Origin: JAOUEA01 sp963825685
GTDB lineage: Bacteria > Actinomycetota > UBA4738 > HRBIN12
Reading direction: 5' to 3'
Length of the DNA stretch: 64,000 nt
Assembly (NCBI GenBank): GCA_963825685.1
Contig: CAWGUD010000021.1
Location: forward strand, 124,001 to 188,000
This document shows, piece by piece, positions 42,142-50,801 of this stretch. The translations under genes and the position numbers were made by a program. Each line of letters opens with the position of its first letter. Position 1 is the stretch's first letter. A model generated the notes under the pieces. The model was not told the origin of the DNA. It did not search any database and saw only the letters and a list, made by a program, of their open reading frames with translations.

Positions 42142-43638
42142 GTGGAACTGCAGATCGAACCCGACCGCGCGACGTTCGACTCCCTGGCGGCCGACTGGCC
42201 CCTCGTGCCGGTCTGGGCCGAGCTTCTCTCCGACGTCTCCACGCCCGTGGGGTTGTTCCCCACGCTCGCCGGCGGCGGACCGGGCCTGCTGCTCGAGTCG
42301 GTGGAACGATCCGAGCGGTGGGGCCGGTACTCGTTCGTGGCAGGCGACCCCGCGGCCACGGTCGTGGGGGATCACGAGGGGCTGCGGATCGTCGACGTGG
42401 CCCGCGAGCTCCCGATCGGCTCGGCGGCCGGGCCGCCCCGACAGGCGCTGATCGAGATCGCGAGGTCGCTGCGAGCCCCCCGGCTGCCCGATCTTCCCGC
42501 CCTGACCGGGGGACTGATGGGGTACGTGGCGTTCGAAGCCGCGACGCTGCTCGACGGCCACCCCGTCCCCGACCCGTCGTCGGCGCCGGTGCCGCCGATC
42601 GCCCTGCTCGTCGTCGATCGAGCCGTCGTGTTCGACCACTGGAAGCAGCGCCTCATGCTCGTCGCACACGTGCCGGCCGGTCGCTACGACGAAGGGGTCG
42701 CGGCCGTGCACGAGCTGGCGGGCCGCATCCAGCACGCGACGCCGCCCGAGCTGGCGCCGATGCCGGCAGGCGCGTCCGACGACGTCGTCGGGGAGCCCAA
42801 CATGTCCGACGGGCGGTACCGCGAGATCGTCGCCTCGTTCAAGGAGCACATCCGTGCCGGCGACATCTTCCAAGGGGTGCCCTCTCGCAGGGTCACGTTC
42901 CCGGCGCCCGACGGCGGCTCCGCGATCTATCGACGCCTGCGGGTCGCGAACCCGGCGCCCTACATGTTCTTCGTGAGGATGATGGGCATCGAGCTCGCGG
43001 GTTCGTCACCGGAACCGTTGGTCCGCGTCGAGCAGGGGCGAGTCTCGACCCGCCCGATCGCGGGCACTCGTCCGCGCGGCGAGACCGAGGTCCGCGACCA
43101 CGAGCTCGAGCAGGAGCTGCTCGCCGACCCGAAGGAGCGGGCCGAGCACGCGATGCTCGTGGACCTCGCCCGCAACGACCTCGGCCGAGTGTGCACGTCC
43201 GGTAGCGTCGTCCCGACCCAGCTCATGGAGGTCGAGCGGTTCACGAAGGTGATGCACATCGTCTCGACCGTGGAGGGCGACCTGCGAGGCGACATGCACC
43301 CGTTCGATGCCCTGTCGGTCACGTTCCCCGCCGGCACCCTGAGCGGCGCGCCGAAGCGCCGCGCGATGGAGCTGATCGCCTCGCACGAGCCCGATGCCCG
43401 TGGGCCGTACGGCGGCGCCGTGGGCTACTGCACGTTCCAGGGCGACCTCGACTTCTGCATCACGATCCGCACCGCGGTCGTGAAGGACGGGAAGGCGCAT
43501 CTGCAATCGGGCGCCGGTGTCGTCGCCGACTCCGATCCGCAGACCGAGCTCGACGAGACGAAGGCCAAGGCGTCGGCCCTGCTGCCCGCGGTGGCGCCAC
43601 GCGCCGCTCGAGGAACGACCGAGGAGGCGCTCCGATGA
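42142..43638 (+). CDS. trpE: Anthranilate synthase component I
   Basis: Converts chorismate and glutamine-derived ammonia to anthranilate, the first step of tryptophan synthesis. 498 residues. The tryptophan-binding LLES feedback motif is visible (GGGPGLLLESVERSERWG), as is the chorismate-binding core: FQGVPSRRVTF, ELAGSSPEPLVRV, PIAGTRPRG, LVDLARNDLGRV, TFPAGTLSGAPKRRAMELI and GAGVVADSDPQTE. GTG 42142 with GAGGAGG upstream is favoured because it lies after the attenuator; an in-frame ATG at 42082 lies before it and would read through the hairpin. ATGA overlap with trpG. Confidence 0.94.
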   Translation: MELQIEPDRATFDSLAADWPLVPVWAELLSDVSTPVGLFPTLAGGGPGLLLESVERSERWGRYSFVAGDPAATVVGDHEGLRIVDVARELPIGSAAGPPRQALIEIARSLRAPRLPDLPALTGGLMGYVAFEAATLLDGHPVPDPSSAPVPPIALLVVDRAVVFDHWKQRLMLVAHVPAGRYDEGVAAVHELAGRIQHATPPELAPMPAGASDDVVGEPNMSDGRYREIVASFKEHIRAGDIFQGVPSRRVTFPAPDGGSAIYRRLRVANPAPYMFFVRMMGIELAGSSPEPLVRVEQGRVSTRPIAGTRPRGETEVRDHELEQELLADPKERAEHAMLVDLARNDLGRVCTSGSVVPTQLMEVERFTKVMHIVSTVEGDLRGDMHPFDALSVTFPAGTLSGAPKRRAMELIASHEPDARGPYGGAVGYCTFQGDLDFCITIRTAVVKDGKAHLQSGAGVVADSDPQTELDETKAKASALLPAVAPRAARGTTEEALR

Positions 43639-44201
43639 TCCTGGTCGTCGACCACTACGACTCGTTCACCTACAACCTCGTGCAGCTGGTCGAGAGCCTC
43701 GGGCACGAGACGGAGGTCGTGAAGAGCGATGCCGAGTCTGCCGAGGCGCTGGTCGCACGTGCCCCCGCGGGGGTGATCCTCTCGCCGGGCCCGGGACGCC
43801 CCGAGTCGGCCGGGTGCTTCACCGACCTGCTCGAGGTGTTGCCGGACACCGTCCCCGTGCTCGGCGTGTGCCTCGGGCATCAGGCGATCGGCATCGAGTA
43901 CGGCGGCACCGTCGACCGCACCGAGCCCGTCCACGGAAAGTCCTCGTCGGTGCGACACGACGGCACCGGCGTCTTCGAGGGCGTGCACGACCCCTTCGAG
44001 GCCGGGCGCTACCACTCCCTGGTCGTGGAACGCGATCACCTGCCCGAGGAGCTGCGCCTCACGGCCTGGACGGACGACGGTCTCGTGATGGGCACCCAGC
44101 ACCGCGAGCTGCCGAGGTACGGGGTGCAGTTCCATCCCGAGAGCATCCTGACACCCGAGGGTCCGACGATCGTGCGGAACTTCCTCGCGCTCGCCGGCTG
44201 A
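43635..44201 (+). CDS. trpG: Anthranilate synthase glutamine amidotransferase component
   Basis: 188-residue class I glutamine amidotransferase supplying ammonia to TrpE. Catalytic Cys in LGVCLGHQAIG, His-Glu in GVQFHPESILT, and the N-terminal VVDHYDSFTYNLVQ and LSPGPGRP. ATG 43635 overlaps the trpE stop (ATGA). Pairing with a trpL-controlled TrpE supports a tryptophan role, though such subunits can also serve p-aminobenzoate synthesis. Confidence 0.94.
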   Translation: MILVVDHYDSFTYNLVQLVESLGHETEVVKSDAESAEALVARAPAGVILSPGPGRPESAGCFTDLLEVLPDTVPVLGVCLGHQAIGIEYGGTVDRTEPVHGKSSSVRHDGTGVFEGVHDPFEAGRYHSLVVERDHLPEELRLTAWTDDGLVMGTQHRELPRYGVQFHPESILTPEGPTIVRNFLALAG

Positions 44202-44226
44202 GCCGCGCTCTGCGAGGGCACGGTGC

Positions 44227-44232
44227 TACCGT
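44227..44232 (+). promoter_or_regulatory. -10 box of the TIGR03086 gene
   Basis: TACCGT just after trpG; transcription near 44239 would leave about 20 nt containing GGAGGA ahead of the ATG. Confidence 0.35.
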
Positions 44233-44259
44233 GCGCGGAACCGCACGGGAGGAGTGGGG

Positions 44260-44838
44260 ATGCAGGATGTGGCAGCCCGGTACCTGGGGGCGCTCGACGA
44301 GGTGGACCGGCACGTGCGAGCGATCACGCCCGACCGGTGGAGCGACCCCACCCCGTGCACCGAGTGGGACCTGCGGATGCTCGTCGATCACCTCGTCTAC
44401 GAGACCCTGTGGGTGCCCGACCTCGTCGCGGGCGCGACCCTCGCGGATGTCGGCAGCCGGTACGAGGGTGACCGGCTCGGCGACGACCCGATCGGGGCAT
44501 GGGCAGCCGCGAAGGTGGCGGCCATCGACGGCGTGCGATCGTCGAACCTCGACGCGCCGGTGCACACGTCGGGTGGCGAGCTCACCGCCGACGAGTACCT
44601 CACGCAGATGCTGTTCGACGCATCGATCCACGGATGGGACGTGGCGCAGAGCATCGGGGTCGAGCACACGATCCCCGACGACGTCGCTCGCGAGCTGCAC
44701 GCCTGGTTCGCGCCGCAGGCGGCGGGATGGGTCGAGGCGGGCATCCTCGCCCCGCCGGTCGAGGTGCCCGAGGACGCCGACCCCTCCACCCACCTGATCG
44801 CGTTGTCGGGCCGCAACCCGGCCGCGCCGCTCGGCTGA
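44260..44838 (+). CDS. TIGR03086-type metal-binding protein (DinB-like, mycothiol-dependent maleylpyruvate isomerase N-domain)
   Basis: 192 residues. The four-helix DinB-like fold is indicated by WSDPTPCTEWDLRMLVDHLV (first ligand His) and by MLFDASIHGWDVAQSIG (second His region HGWD), the pattern of the TIGR03086/MDMPI N-terminal family. Members are thought to bind a divalent metal, and some use mycothiol. ATG 44260 is 6 nt after GGAGGA; a GTG at 44254 would overlap it. Substrate unknown. Stands alone after trpG. Confidence 0.84.
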   Translation: MQDVAARYLGALDEVDRHVRAITPDRWSDPTPCTEWDLRMLVDHLVYETLWVPDLVAGATLADVGSRYEGDRLGDDPIGAWAAAKVAAIDGVRSSNLDAPVHTSGGELTADEYLTQMLFDASIHGWDVAQSIGVEHTIPDDVARELHAWFAPQAAGWVEAGILAPPVEVPEDADPSTHLIALSGRNPAAPLG

Positions 44839-44847
44839 GGACCGAGG

Positions 44848-45819
44848 TCAGTCCGGGGCCGGGCAGTCCGGTCCGTAGGCGAACGCGGCGCTGTCCTTCG
44901 ACACGCGGCATCCCCTCGCGTCGACGGCGACGAACGCGCCCGCGGGCACCTGCTTCAGCTGATCGAGCAGGCCGTTCGTCCACCCGTCGTCGACCGTGCC
45001 CTGGAAGTACCAGTCGCTCCCGTTGTCGGCGACGATCATGCCGTGGCGCTGCATCGCGAGCAGCACGACCTGCGCGTTCTCGCCGAACCCGCTGATGTCG
45101 AACCCACGCTTCAAGCGGAAACGAGCTCCCATCGGCGGACACCGGCGGTCGCTCACCCCGGCCTGGTGCCGAGCCGGCCACACGTAGCGCCGGGTCGTAC
45201 ACGCGACCGTGAACCGGATCGCGTGGTCGATCTCGCCGGTCTGCACCTCGTCCCATCGCACGAGCCCCGGGAAGATCGGCAGCCCGGCCGCGTCGGCGCT
45301 CGTCCACCCCGCCGGCCGCAGGGCGTTCGAGCCGAGATCGAAGATCGCGCCGCTCCCGGCCGCCGGGTCGCCGCCGTTCCACCGGGCGTTGAAGAGCTCG
45401 TAGAGGGTGCAGGTGTCCTCGTCGACCATGAGCGCGTGCCGGTCCGAACCGCCCTCGACCGTGGTGTCGGGCCCGAAGGGGTAGGGACCGGCATCGCTCT
45501 CGTCGTCGTACTGGAAGTCGACGCTCACGTCGTCGTGTGCCGCACCGACCACGTCGTAGGGGATCCCGTAGTCGGGCGGGCCGAAGTCGGGATGCAGATC
45601 GGTCGAGCCGGCGTGGCTCGAGCGCTTCCAGACCGCGCTCTTCGGATGCTTCGGCAGGGCAGAGACGTCGAGTCGCCACACGTTGTCGGCCGGGAAGACC
45701 TCGCACGCGGTCCCCGGAACCGGTCCCCGAGCGACCCGGGCCGCCGACGACGGCACGACGATCGCGACGACGATGGCGACCGCGACGGCGGCGGCCGCAC
45801 TCGCTCGGGATGGCCTCAT
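44848..45819 (-). CDS. Secreted protein of unknown function, 323 residues
   Basis: A signal peptide (MRPSRASAAAAVAVAIVVAIVVPSSAA) precedes a Cys- and Trp-rich extracellular domain. Landmarks are CEVFPADNVWRLDVSALPKH, HPDFGPPDYGIPYDVV, ALMVDEDTCTLYELFNARW, DHAIRFTVACTTRRYVWPA, GARFRLKRGFDISGFGENAQ and WYFQGTVDDGWTNGLLDQLK. Similar secreted proteins occur widely in actinobacteria without a known role; the HALMVDEDTC-TLYEL and IDHAIRFTV phrases are typical. ATG 45819 begins the signal sequence; an upstream in-frame GTG/ATG at 45852 would disrupt it. Confidence 0.7.
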   Translation of the reverse strand: MRPSRASAAAAVAVAIVVAIVVPSSAARVARGPVPGTACEVFPADNVWRLDVSALPKHPKSAVWKRSSHAGSTDLHPDFGPPDYGIPYDVVGAAHDDVSVDFQYDDESDAGPYPFGPDTTVEGGSDRHALMVDEDTCTLYELFNARWNGGDPAAGSGAIFDLGSNALRPAGWTSADAAGLPIFPGLVRWDEVQTGEIDHAIRFTVACTTRRYVWPARHQAGVSDRRCPPMGARFRLKRGFDISGFGENAQVVLLAMQRHGMIVADNGSDWYFQGTVDDGWTNGLLDQLKQVPAGAFVAVDARGCRVSKDSAAFAYGPDCPAPD

Positions 45820-45870
45820 GGTGCGTGTATCGGCCGCGGACGGTGGCCGCATTGAGCCCGGAGCTCGCCC

Positions 45871-46983
45871 TTATCCTGACGCAGGATCGTTCGTGTCCTC
45901 GCCGGCGGCGATCTTCTCGGCGGCGACCGAACGCGCCTCGGCGAGCAGAGCGTCGACGAGCTCGTCCTCGGGCACCTTGGACACGACCTCACCCTGGCGG
46001 ATGATGAACCCGAGGCCGTTGCCGCTGGCGATACCGACATCGGCCTCACGGGCCTCCCCCGGTCCGTTCACGACGCACCCCATCACCGCGACGCGCATCG
46101 GCACGGTGAACCTCTCGTTCTCGATCGCGGCGTTCACCTTCTGCGTGAGCTCGAGCACGTTCACCTCGGCCCGACCGCACGACGGGCACGCGACCAGGTC
46201 CAGCCCACGCTGACGGAGCCCCAGCGACCGCAGGATCGACGTGCCGACCTTGACCTCGTCGACCGGATCGTCGGTGAGCGAGACGCGGATCGTGTCGCCG
46301 ATGCCCTCGGCGAGCAGCGCCCCGATGCCCACCGCGCTCTTCACGCCGCCGAGCGGCATCGGACCCGCCTCGGTCACCCCGAGATGCAGGGGGTAGTCGC
46401 ACGCCTCGGCGAGCTGCCGGTAGCTCTCGATCATCACGAGCGGGTTCGAGTGCTTCACGCTGATCTTGATGTCGAGGAAGTCCTCGTCTTCGAGGATGCG
46501 CGCCTCGTTCAGCGCGCTCTCGACCAGCGCCTCGGCGGTCGGCTTCCCGTACTTCGCGAGCAGGTCGGGTTCGAGCGACCCGGCGTTCACCCCGATGCGG
46601 ATCGGCACGCCTCGGTCCTTGGCCTCGCGCGCGATCAGCCGCACCTTGTCCTGGTACTTGATGTTCCCGGGGTTGATGCGCAGACCCTGGATGCCGGCTT
46701 CCAACGCAGCCATCGCGTACTTCCACTGGAAGTGGATGTCGGCGACGACCGGCACGGTGGACTTCGCCGCGATCGCGACGAGCGCCTCTGCGTCCTCCCA
46801 GTGCGGCACCGCGACGCGCACGATGTCGACGCCCGCCGCGACGAGCGAGGCGATCTGCTGCAGCGTGGCGTTGATGTCGGCGGTCTTCGTCGTGGTCATC
46901 GACTGGATCGACACGGGCGCGTCGCCGCCGATCGCGACGCCGCCGAGGTCGATCTGCCGGCTCTTCCTGCGCTCGATGCCCAC
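45871..46983 (-). CDS. ispG: (E)-4-hydroxy-3-methylbut-2-enyl-diphosphate synthase
   Basis: 4Fe-4S enzyme of the MEP isoprenoid pathway, converting MEcPP to HMBPP. 370 residues: SIQSMTTTKTADINATLQQI, VADIHFQWKYAMAALEAGI, GLRINPGNIK, GVNAGSLEPDLL, VTEAGPMPLGGVKSAVGIG. The cluster cysteines are in CPSCGRAEV and MGCVVNGPGEA. GTG 46983 starts IERRKSRQIDLGG; longer readings are upstream noise. With dxr 5 kb away it marks a MEP-pathway organism. Stop codon is TAA, rare in this window. Confidence 0.96.
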   Translation of the reverse strand: MGIERRKSRQIDLGGVAIGGDAPVSIQSMTTTKTADINATLQQIASLVAAGVDIVRVAVPHWEDAEALVAIAAKSTVPVVADIHFQWKYAMAALEAGIQGLRINPGNIKYQDKVRLIAREAKDRGVPIRIGVNAGSLEPDLLAKYGKPTAEALVESALNEARILEDEDFLDIKISVKHSNPLVMIESYRQLAEACDYPLHLGVTEAGPMPLGGVKSAVGIGALLAEGIGDTIRVSLTDDPVDEVKVGTSILRSLGLRQRGLDLVACPSCGRAEVNVLELTQKVNAAIENERFTVPMRVAVMGCVVNGPGEAREADVGIASGNGLGFIIRQGEVVSKVPEDELVDALLAEARSVAAEKIAAGEDTNDPASG

Positions 46984-47024
46984 GTCCGTCAGTCTCCCAG
47001 GCTCCTGCGTTGCGTCGGCCGCGA

Positions 47025-47474
47025 TCAGCCGCCGAACACCTGGAACGTGATCGTCCGGTCCTTGGGCTCGTCCATCTCGAAGAGGATCAGTCGCTGCCAC
47101 GTGCCGAAGGCGGGCTCACCGGCGACCACGGGGATCGCGTGCGAGGTCGCGGAGAGCAGCATCGCCTTCACGTGCGCGTGCCCGTTCTCGCGCTCGTCGG
47201 GGTTCATGTTCTGCGTGCGGACCTCGAAGTCGTCGTGCTGGTAGTAGACGCCCTCATGCGGCACGAGGTCGGTGAGGTGGCGGCGGAAGTCGGCCATCGC
47301 CCCGTCCTCCCACTCGTTGATCAGCAGGGCACACGTCGTGTGTGCGCAGAAGACGATCGCCGCGCCTTCGGTCACGCCGGAGTCCTTGACCGCCCGGCGC
47401 AGGTCGTCGGTGAGGTCGAGGAACGCGTACCGCTCGGGGGCGGAGATCGTGACGGTGGTGGTGACGGACTTCAC
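47025..47474 (-). CDS. YjbQ family protein (UPF0047, secondary thiamine-phosphate synthase type)
   Basis: 149-residue trimeric metal-binding fold. Family landmarks: VFCAHTTCALLINEWEDGAM, HLTDLVPHEGVYYQHDDFE, ENGHAHVKAMLLSATSHAIP and LGTWQRLILFEMDEP (here FGTWQRLILFEMDEP). Proteins of this family weakly rescue thiamine-phosphate synthase loss, but the real role is unclear. GTG 47474 with AGGAGG upstream overlaps the kinase stop (GTGA), so it is coexpressed with the two-component system. Confidence 0.9.
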   Translation of the reverse strand: MKSVTTTVTISAPERYAFLDLTDDLRRAVKDSGVTEGAAIVFCAHTTCALLINEWEDGAMADFRRHLTDLVPHEGVYYQHDDFEVRTQNMNPDERENGHAHVKAMLLSATSHAIPVVAGEPAFGTWQRLILFEMDEPKDRTITFQVFGG

Positions 47475-48849
47475 GGATCCCTCCTGTTCGTGCCAGCGGG
47501 CGCCGCCGGACGAGCGACCGGCAGATCGAAGGTGAAGGTGCTGCCGTGGCCCGGCTCGCTCTCGGCCCGGATGGTGCCGCCGTGGGCCTCCACGACGGAT
47601 CGCGCGATCGCGAGCCCGATACCGGTGCCGCCGTCTTCGCGAGCTCGCGCGGGGTCGACGCGGTAGAAGCGCTCGAAGAGCCGGGGCAGCGCCTCGGGCG
47701 GGATGCCCACCCCGGTGTCGGCCACGCTCACCTCGACCGACCCGTTGTGCCGGTGCGCCTCGATGCGAACCTCGCCGCCCTTCGGGAGTGAACCGAACGG
47801 CGTTGTCGACGAGGTTGAAGATCACCTGGTGCACTCGCTCCGGGATCGGCCTCGATCGAGGGGAAGATCGACGGGCACGTCGCTGCGCACGTCGACGTCG
47901 CGGTCGGCGCTGGCCACCTCGATCTCCGACATCACCAGCGAGACGAGCGGGCGAGCGATACCTCCTCACGACGCAGGGGCACCTCGCCCGATTCCAGCTT
48001 GGAGAGATCCAGCAGCTGCTCCACGAGGCGACCGAGGCGCTCGGACTGCGCCAGCATCACCTGCAGTGACCTCGGGGTTCGGTTCCTCGACACCGTCGAG
48101 CAGGTTCTCGAGGTGGGCACGGATCGCGGTGATCGGCGTCTTGAGCTCGTGCGAGACGTTGGCCACGAGGTCGCGGCGCGAGGTCTCGAGGAGGCTCGAG
48201 CTCCTGGCTCATGCGGTTGAACGCGACCGCGAGCTGGCCGACCTCGTCGCGTGAGTTCGTGTGGACGCGTGTCGTGTAGTCGCCCATCTCCATGCGCCGA
48301 GCGGCCTCGGCCATGTCGCGCAGCGGCTGCGTCATGCCGCGGGCGAGCCACCGAGCCAACACCAGGGCGATCACCGCCGCGATCGCCCCCGCGAGCATGA
48401 ACTGCCACCACACGCTCTGCAGGAACCCGAGGGTCGCGCTGATGCGACCGAGGGCTCCGCGGGTCGGCGAGGGGTACAGCACGATCAGGCTGCCACCGTC
48501 ATCGGTGGGGATCGACGCCCAGACGTTGTTGCCGATCACACCCCAACGCGGCACCCGCCCGGGGGTGTCCGGCGGCAGCACGCCGAGGTTCACGCCCTCC
48601 ACCGTGACCTCCCCGGTGAGGCTGCGACGCACGACCATCGTGCCCGCCGGCGTCCCGGCCACCTCGCCGCTGGCGATCCGGCGTGCGAGCGAGAGCGCGT
48701 CGATCGCCTCGGAGTCCTTCGGGGTGTCCCGCAGCGCGTACCCGATCAGCGCGTACGAGATCACGATCGTGATGCCGACCGCGACGACGATCGTGGCGCC
48801 GAGCTTGCCCCGGATCGTCGGGAGACGCTCGAGACGGCCGGGAGCTCAC
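47471..48849 (-). pseudogene. Sensor histidine kinase, broken by about seven single-base indels
   Basis: Partner of the response regulator ending at 48846. Read across frames it is a complete kinase: GTG 48849 (GTGA overlap with the regulator), TM1 (TIVVAVGITIVISYALIG), an extracellular domain of about 110 residues and TM2 (FMLAGAIAAVIALVLARWLA). HAMP (QPLRDMAEAARRMEMGDYTT), HisKA (VANVSHELKTPITAIRAHLE) and HATPase (IFNLVDNAVRFTP, VADTGVGIPP, GGTGIGLAIARSVVEAHGG) follow. Frame changes fall near 48815-48846, 48191-48200, 48065-48071, 47946-47956, 47859-47866, 47840-47847 and 47775-47786. No motif is damaged and no in-frame stop or missense decay is seen between them, so uncorrected sequence error is the better explanation than a true pseudogene. 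Signal sensed is unknown. Confidence 0.75.
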
Positions 48850-49541
48850 GACCGTTCCTGGAAGGCGTACCCCACGCCGTGCACGGTGCGGATGAACCGG
48901 GGCTCGTTGCCGTCCTCGCCGAGCTTGCGCCGGATGCGGGCGACGTGGGAGTCCACCACGCGGCCACCCGCGAAGTCGCGGTAGCCCCAGACACGGTCCA
49001 TCAGCTGGTCGCGGCTGAGGACGACGCCGGGGTCACGGGCGAGGGTGAGGAGGATCTCGAACTCGAGGGGGGTGAGCCCGACGTCGTCACCGTCGACCGT
49101 GACCCGGCGCCTGTTCGGGTCCATCACGAGCCCGTGGTGCTCGATCGGCCCCGTGTCCTTCTGCTCGCCCATGCGCTCCATGCGCCGCAGGATCGCCTTC
49201 ACCCGCGCGGCGAGCTCCCGCAGGCTGAACGGCTTCGTGAGGTAGTCGTCGGCCCCGACGGCGAACCCGGCGACCTTGTCGGCTTCCTCGGTCTTGGCGG
49301 TCAGCATCAGCACGGGGGTCCAGCCCTCGCGCTGGATCTGCTTGCAGACCTCGAGCCCGTCCATGCCGGGGAGCATCAGGTCGAGCACGACGAGATCGGG
49401 GTGATGCTCGGCGTGCTGTTCGATCGCGTCGGGCCCGTCGAGGGCGACGAGCACCCGATAGCCCTCGGATTCCAGGCGAGCGCGGACGGCCTCGGCGATG
49501 GCTTCCTCGTCGTCGACGACGAGCACGGTCTGCTGATCCAC
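48846..49541 (-). CDS. OmpR/PhoB-family response regulator
   Basis: 231 residues. Receiver domain: acidic pocket VLVVDDEEAI, phospho-acceptor Asp in LVVLDLMLPGMDG, LMLTAKTEE and the lysine of DDYLTKPFSLREL. Winged-helix DNA-binding domain: LTPLEFEILLTLARDPGVVL, DQLMDRVWGY and VVDSHVARIRRKLGEDG. GTG 49541 is 6 nt after a TACGAT -10 box, so leaderless expression is expected. The stop overlaps the kinase start. Targets unknown. Confidence 0.95.
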   Translation of the reverse strand: MDQQTVLVVDDEEAIAEAVRARLESEGYRVLVALDGPDAIEQHAEHHPDLVVLDLMLPGMDGLEVCKQIQREGWTPVLMLTAKTEEADKVAGFAVGADDYLTKPFSLRELAARVKAILRRMERMGEQKDTGPIEHHGLVMDPNRRRVTVDGDDVGLTPLEFEILLTLARDPGVVLSRDQLMDRVWGYRDFAGGRVVDSHVARIRRKLGEDGNEPRFIRTVHGVGYAFQERS

Positions 49542-49547
49542 GCGAGC

Positions 49548-49553
49548 ATCGTA
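49548..49553 (-). promoter_or_regulatory. -10 box of the two-component operon
   Basis: Minus-strand TACGAT ends 6 nt before the GTG start of the response regulator. Confidence 0.45.
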
Positions 49554-49599
49554 TCCGGGGCATGTGTGCTGCGGTCAGAGGCGGTGTTGAGAAATCGTG

Positions 49600-49615
49600 G
49601 CGCCCGCTCGGGCGC
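49600..49615 (-). terminator. Terminator hairpin after rseP
   Basis: GCGCCC (49600-49605) and GGGCGC (49610-49615) form a stem with a 4-nt loop, 30 nt past the rseP stop. On the minus strand it is followed by CACGATTTCTC. Confidence 0.5.
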
Positions 49616-49644
49616 AACGGATCCCGGGAGCGGGTCGGACGTGC

Positions 49645-50790
49645 CTAGGGGAGCGTGATCGGCTTCGTCACGTCGAGCACGATCGTCGCCCCGACGAACA
49701 TCACGAAGAAGGCCATGACGGCGGCCGAGATCGGGATCAGGGTGCGCATGTCGACCGGCTTCCCGCGGATCTTCTCGATCGCGAGGGTGAGCAGGTGGCC
49801 GCCGTCGAACGGCGGCAGCGGCACGAGGTTGATCAGGCCGACGAAGACGGTCACGAATCCGAAGAGGTACAGGATCGTCGACCAGTCACCCGCCGACGAT
49901 GTGGCGCCGACCTGCTCGCTGATGCCGACGACGCTCGCGGCATCGTTGACGGTGCGCTGCTCGTCGTTGAACAGCAACCCGAACACGCGCCCGATGCCCT
50001 CGGGCCCGAAGACCCTTCCGATCTGGGAGAACGACTCCTTCACCGCGAAGCCGACCTCCTTGACACCGCCGACGAGCGCGGCGCCGATGCCTGCCGGCTC
50101 CGGGTCGGGCGGGGCGACGATCACGCCCATCCGCCCACGGGTCTCGCCCTCGACCTCGGCGAGCTCTGGCACGACCGAGAGCGTGACCCGTTCCCCGTCC
50201 CGGTCGACCACGACCGTGAGCGGCTCGCCCGGACGATCCTCCACCTGCGAGGTGACGACCTCGGTGAGTTGCTCTGACGTGGGCTCGTCGACCCCGCCGA
50301 GCACGAGGATGCGGTCGCCCGCTTCGATCCCGGCGGCGGCGGCGGGCGACTCGTCGCCGTTCATCGTCATCTCGACCTCGTCGATCACGAGCGGCGTGAG
50401 CGGCGCGGTACGTGGATCACCGAAGACCATCAGCCAGACCGCGAAGATCAGGGCCGCCACCACGAAGTGCGTGCCCGGACCCGCGAAGATCGTGATCGCG
50501 CGCTGCCAGATCGGCTTCGACCCGTAGAGGCGTGGCGTGTCCTCGGGCGGGTTCTCCTCGAAGGGGTTCATGCCGGCGATCTTCACGTAGCCGCCGATGA
50601 AGATCGGCTTCACGCCGACCTCGAGCTCGCCCTTGCGTCGGGACCAGATCTTCCACGGGCCGAACCCGATGAAGTACTCGGTGACCTTCATGCCGAATCG
50701 CCGCGCGAAGTGGAAGTGGCCCAGCTCGTGGATCGCGATGATCACCGTGAGGAAGGGCAGGAAGATGAGGGCGCCGATGAGCAGGTTCAT
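49645..50790 (-). CDS. rseP: Site-2 metalloprotease RseP/Rip1-like
   Basis: M50 intramembrane protease that cuts anti-sigma factors and other membrane proteins. 381 residues: zinc motif HELGH in IIAIHELGHFHFARRFG, the matching LDG-type motif NLVPLPPFDGGH near the C-terminus, and a PDZ domain between (SPAAAAGIEAGDRILVLGG). Four membrane helices. ATG 50790 lies 11 nt after the dxr stop, the dxr-rseP order conserved in actinobacteria. No Shine-Dalgarno is visible, so translation may depend on coupling to dxr. Confidence 0.94.
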   Translation of the reverse strand: MNLLIGALIFLPFLTVIIAIHELGHFHFARRFGMKVTEYFIGFGPWKIWSRRKGELEVGVKPIFIGGYVKIAGMNPFEENPPEDTPRLYGSKPIWQRAITIFAGPGTHFVVAALIFAVWLMVFGDPRTAPLTPLVIDEVEMTMNGDESPAAAAGIEAGDRILVLGGVDEPTSEQLTEVVTSQVEDRPGEPLTVVVDRDGERVTLSVVPELAEVEGETRGRMGVIVAPPDPEPAGIGAALVGGVKEVGFAVKESFSQIGRVFGPEGIGRVFGLLFNDEQRTVNDAASVVGISEQVGATSSAGDWSTILYLFGFVTVFVGLINLVPLPPFDGGHLLTLAIEKIRGKPVDMRTLIPISAAVMAFFVMFVGATIVLDVTKPITLP

Positions 50791-50801
50791 GGGGGGAAGG
50801 G

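Noticed and set aside
41911..42873. A 320-codon minus-strand frame opposite trpE
   Set aside because: It covers the trp leader, attenuator and trpE antisense; composition is that of a shadow frame.
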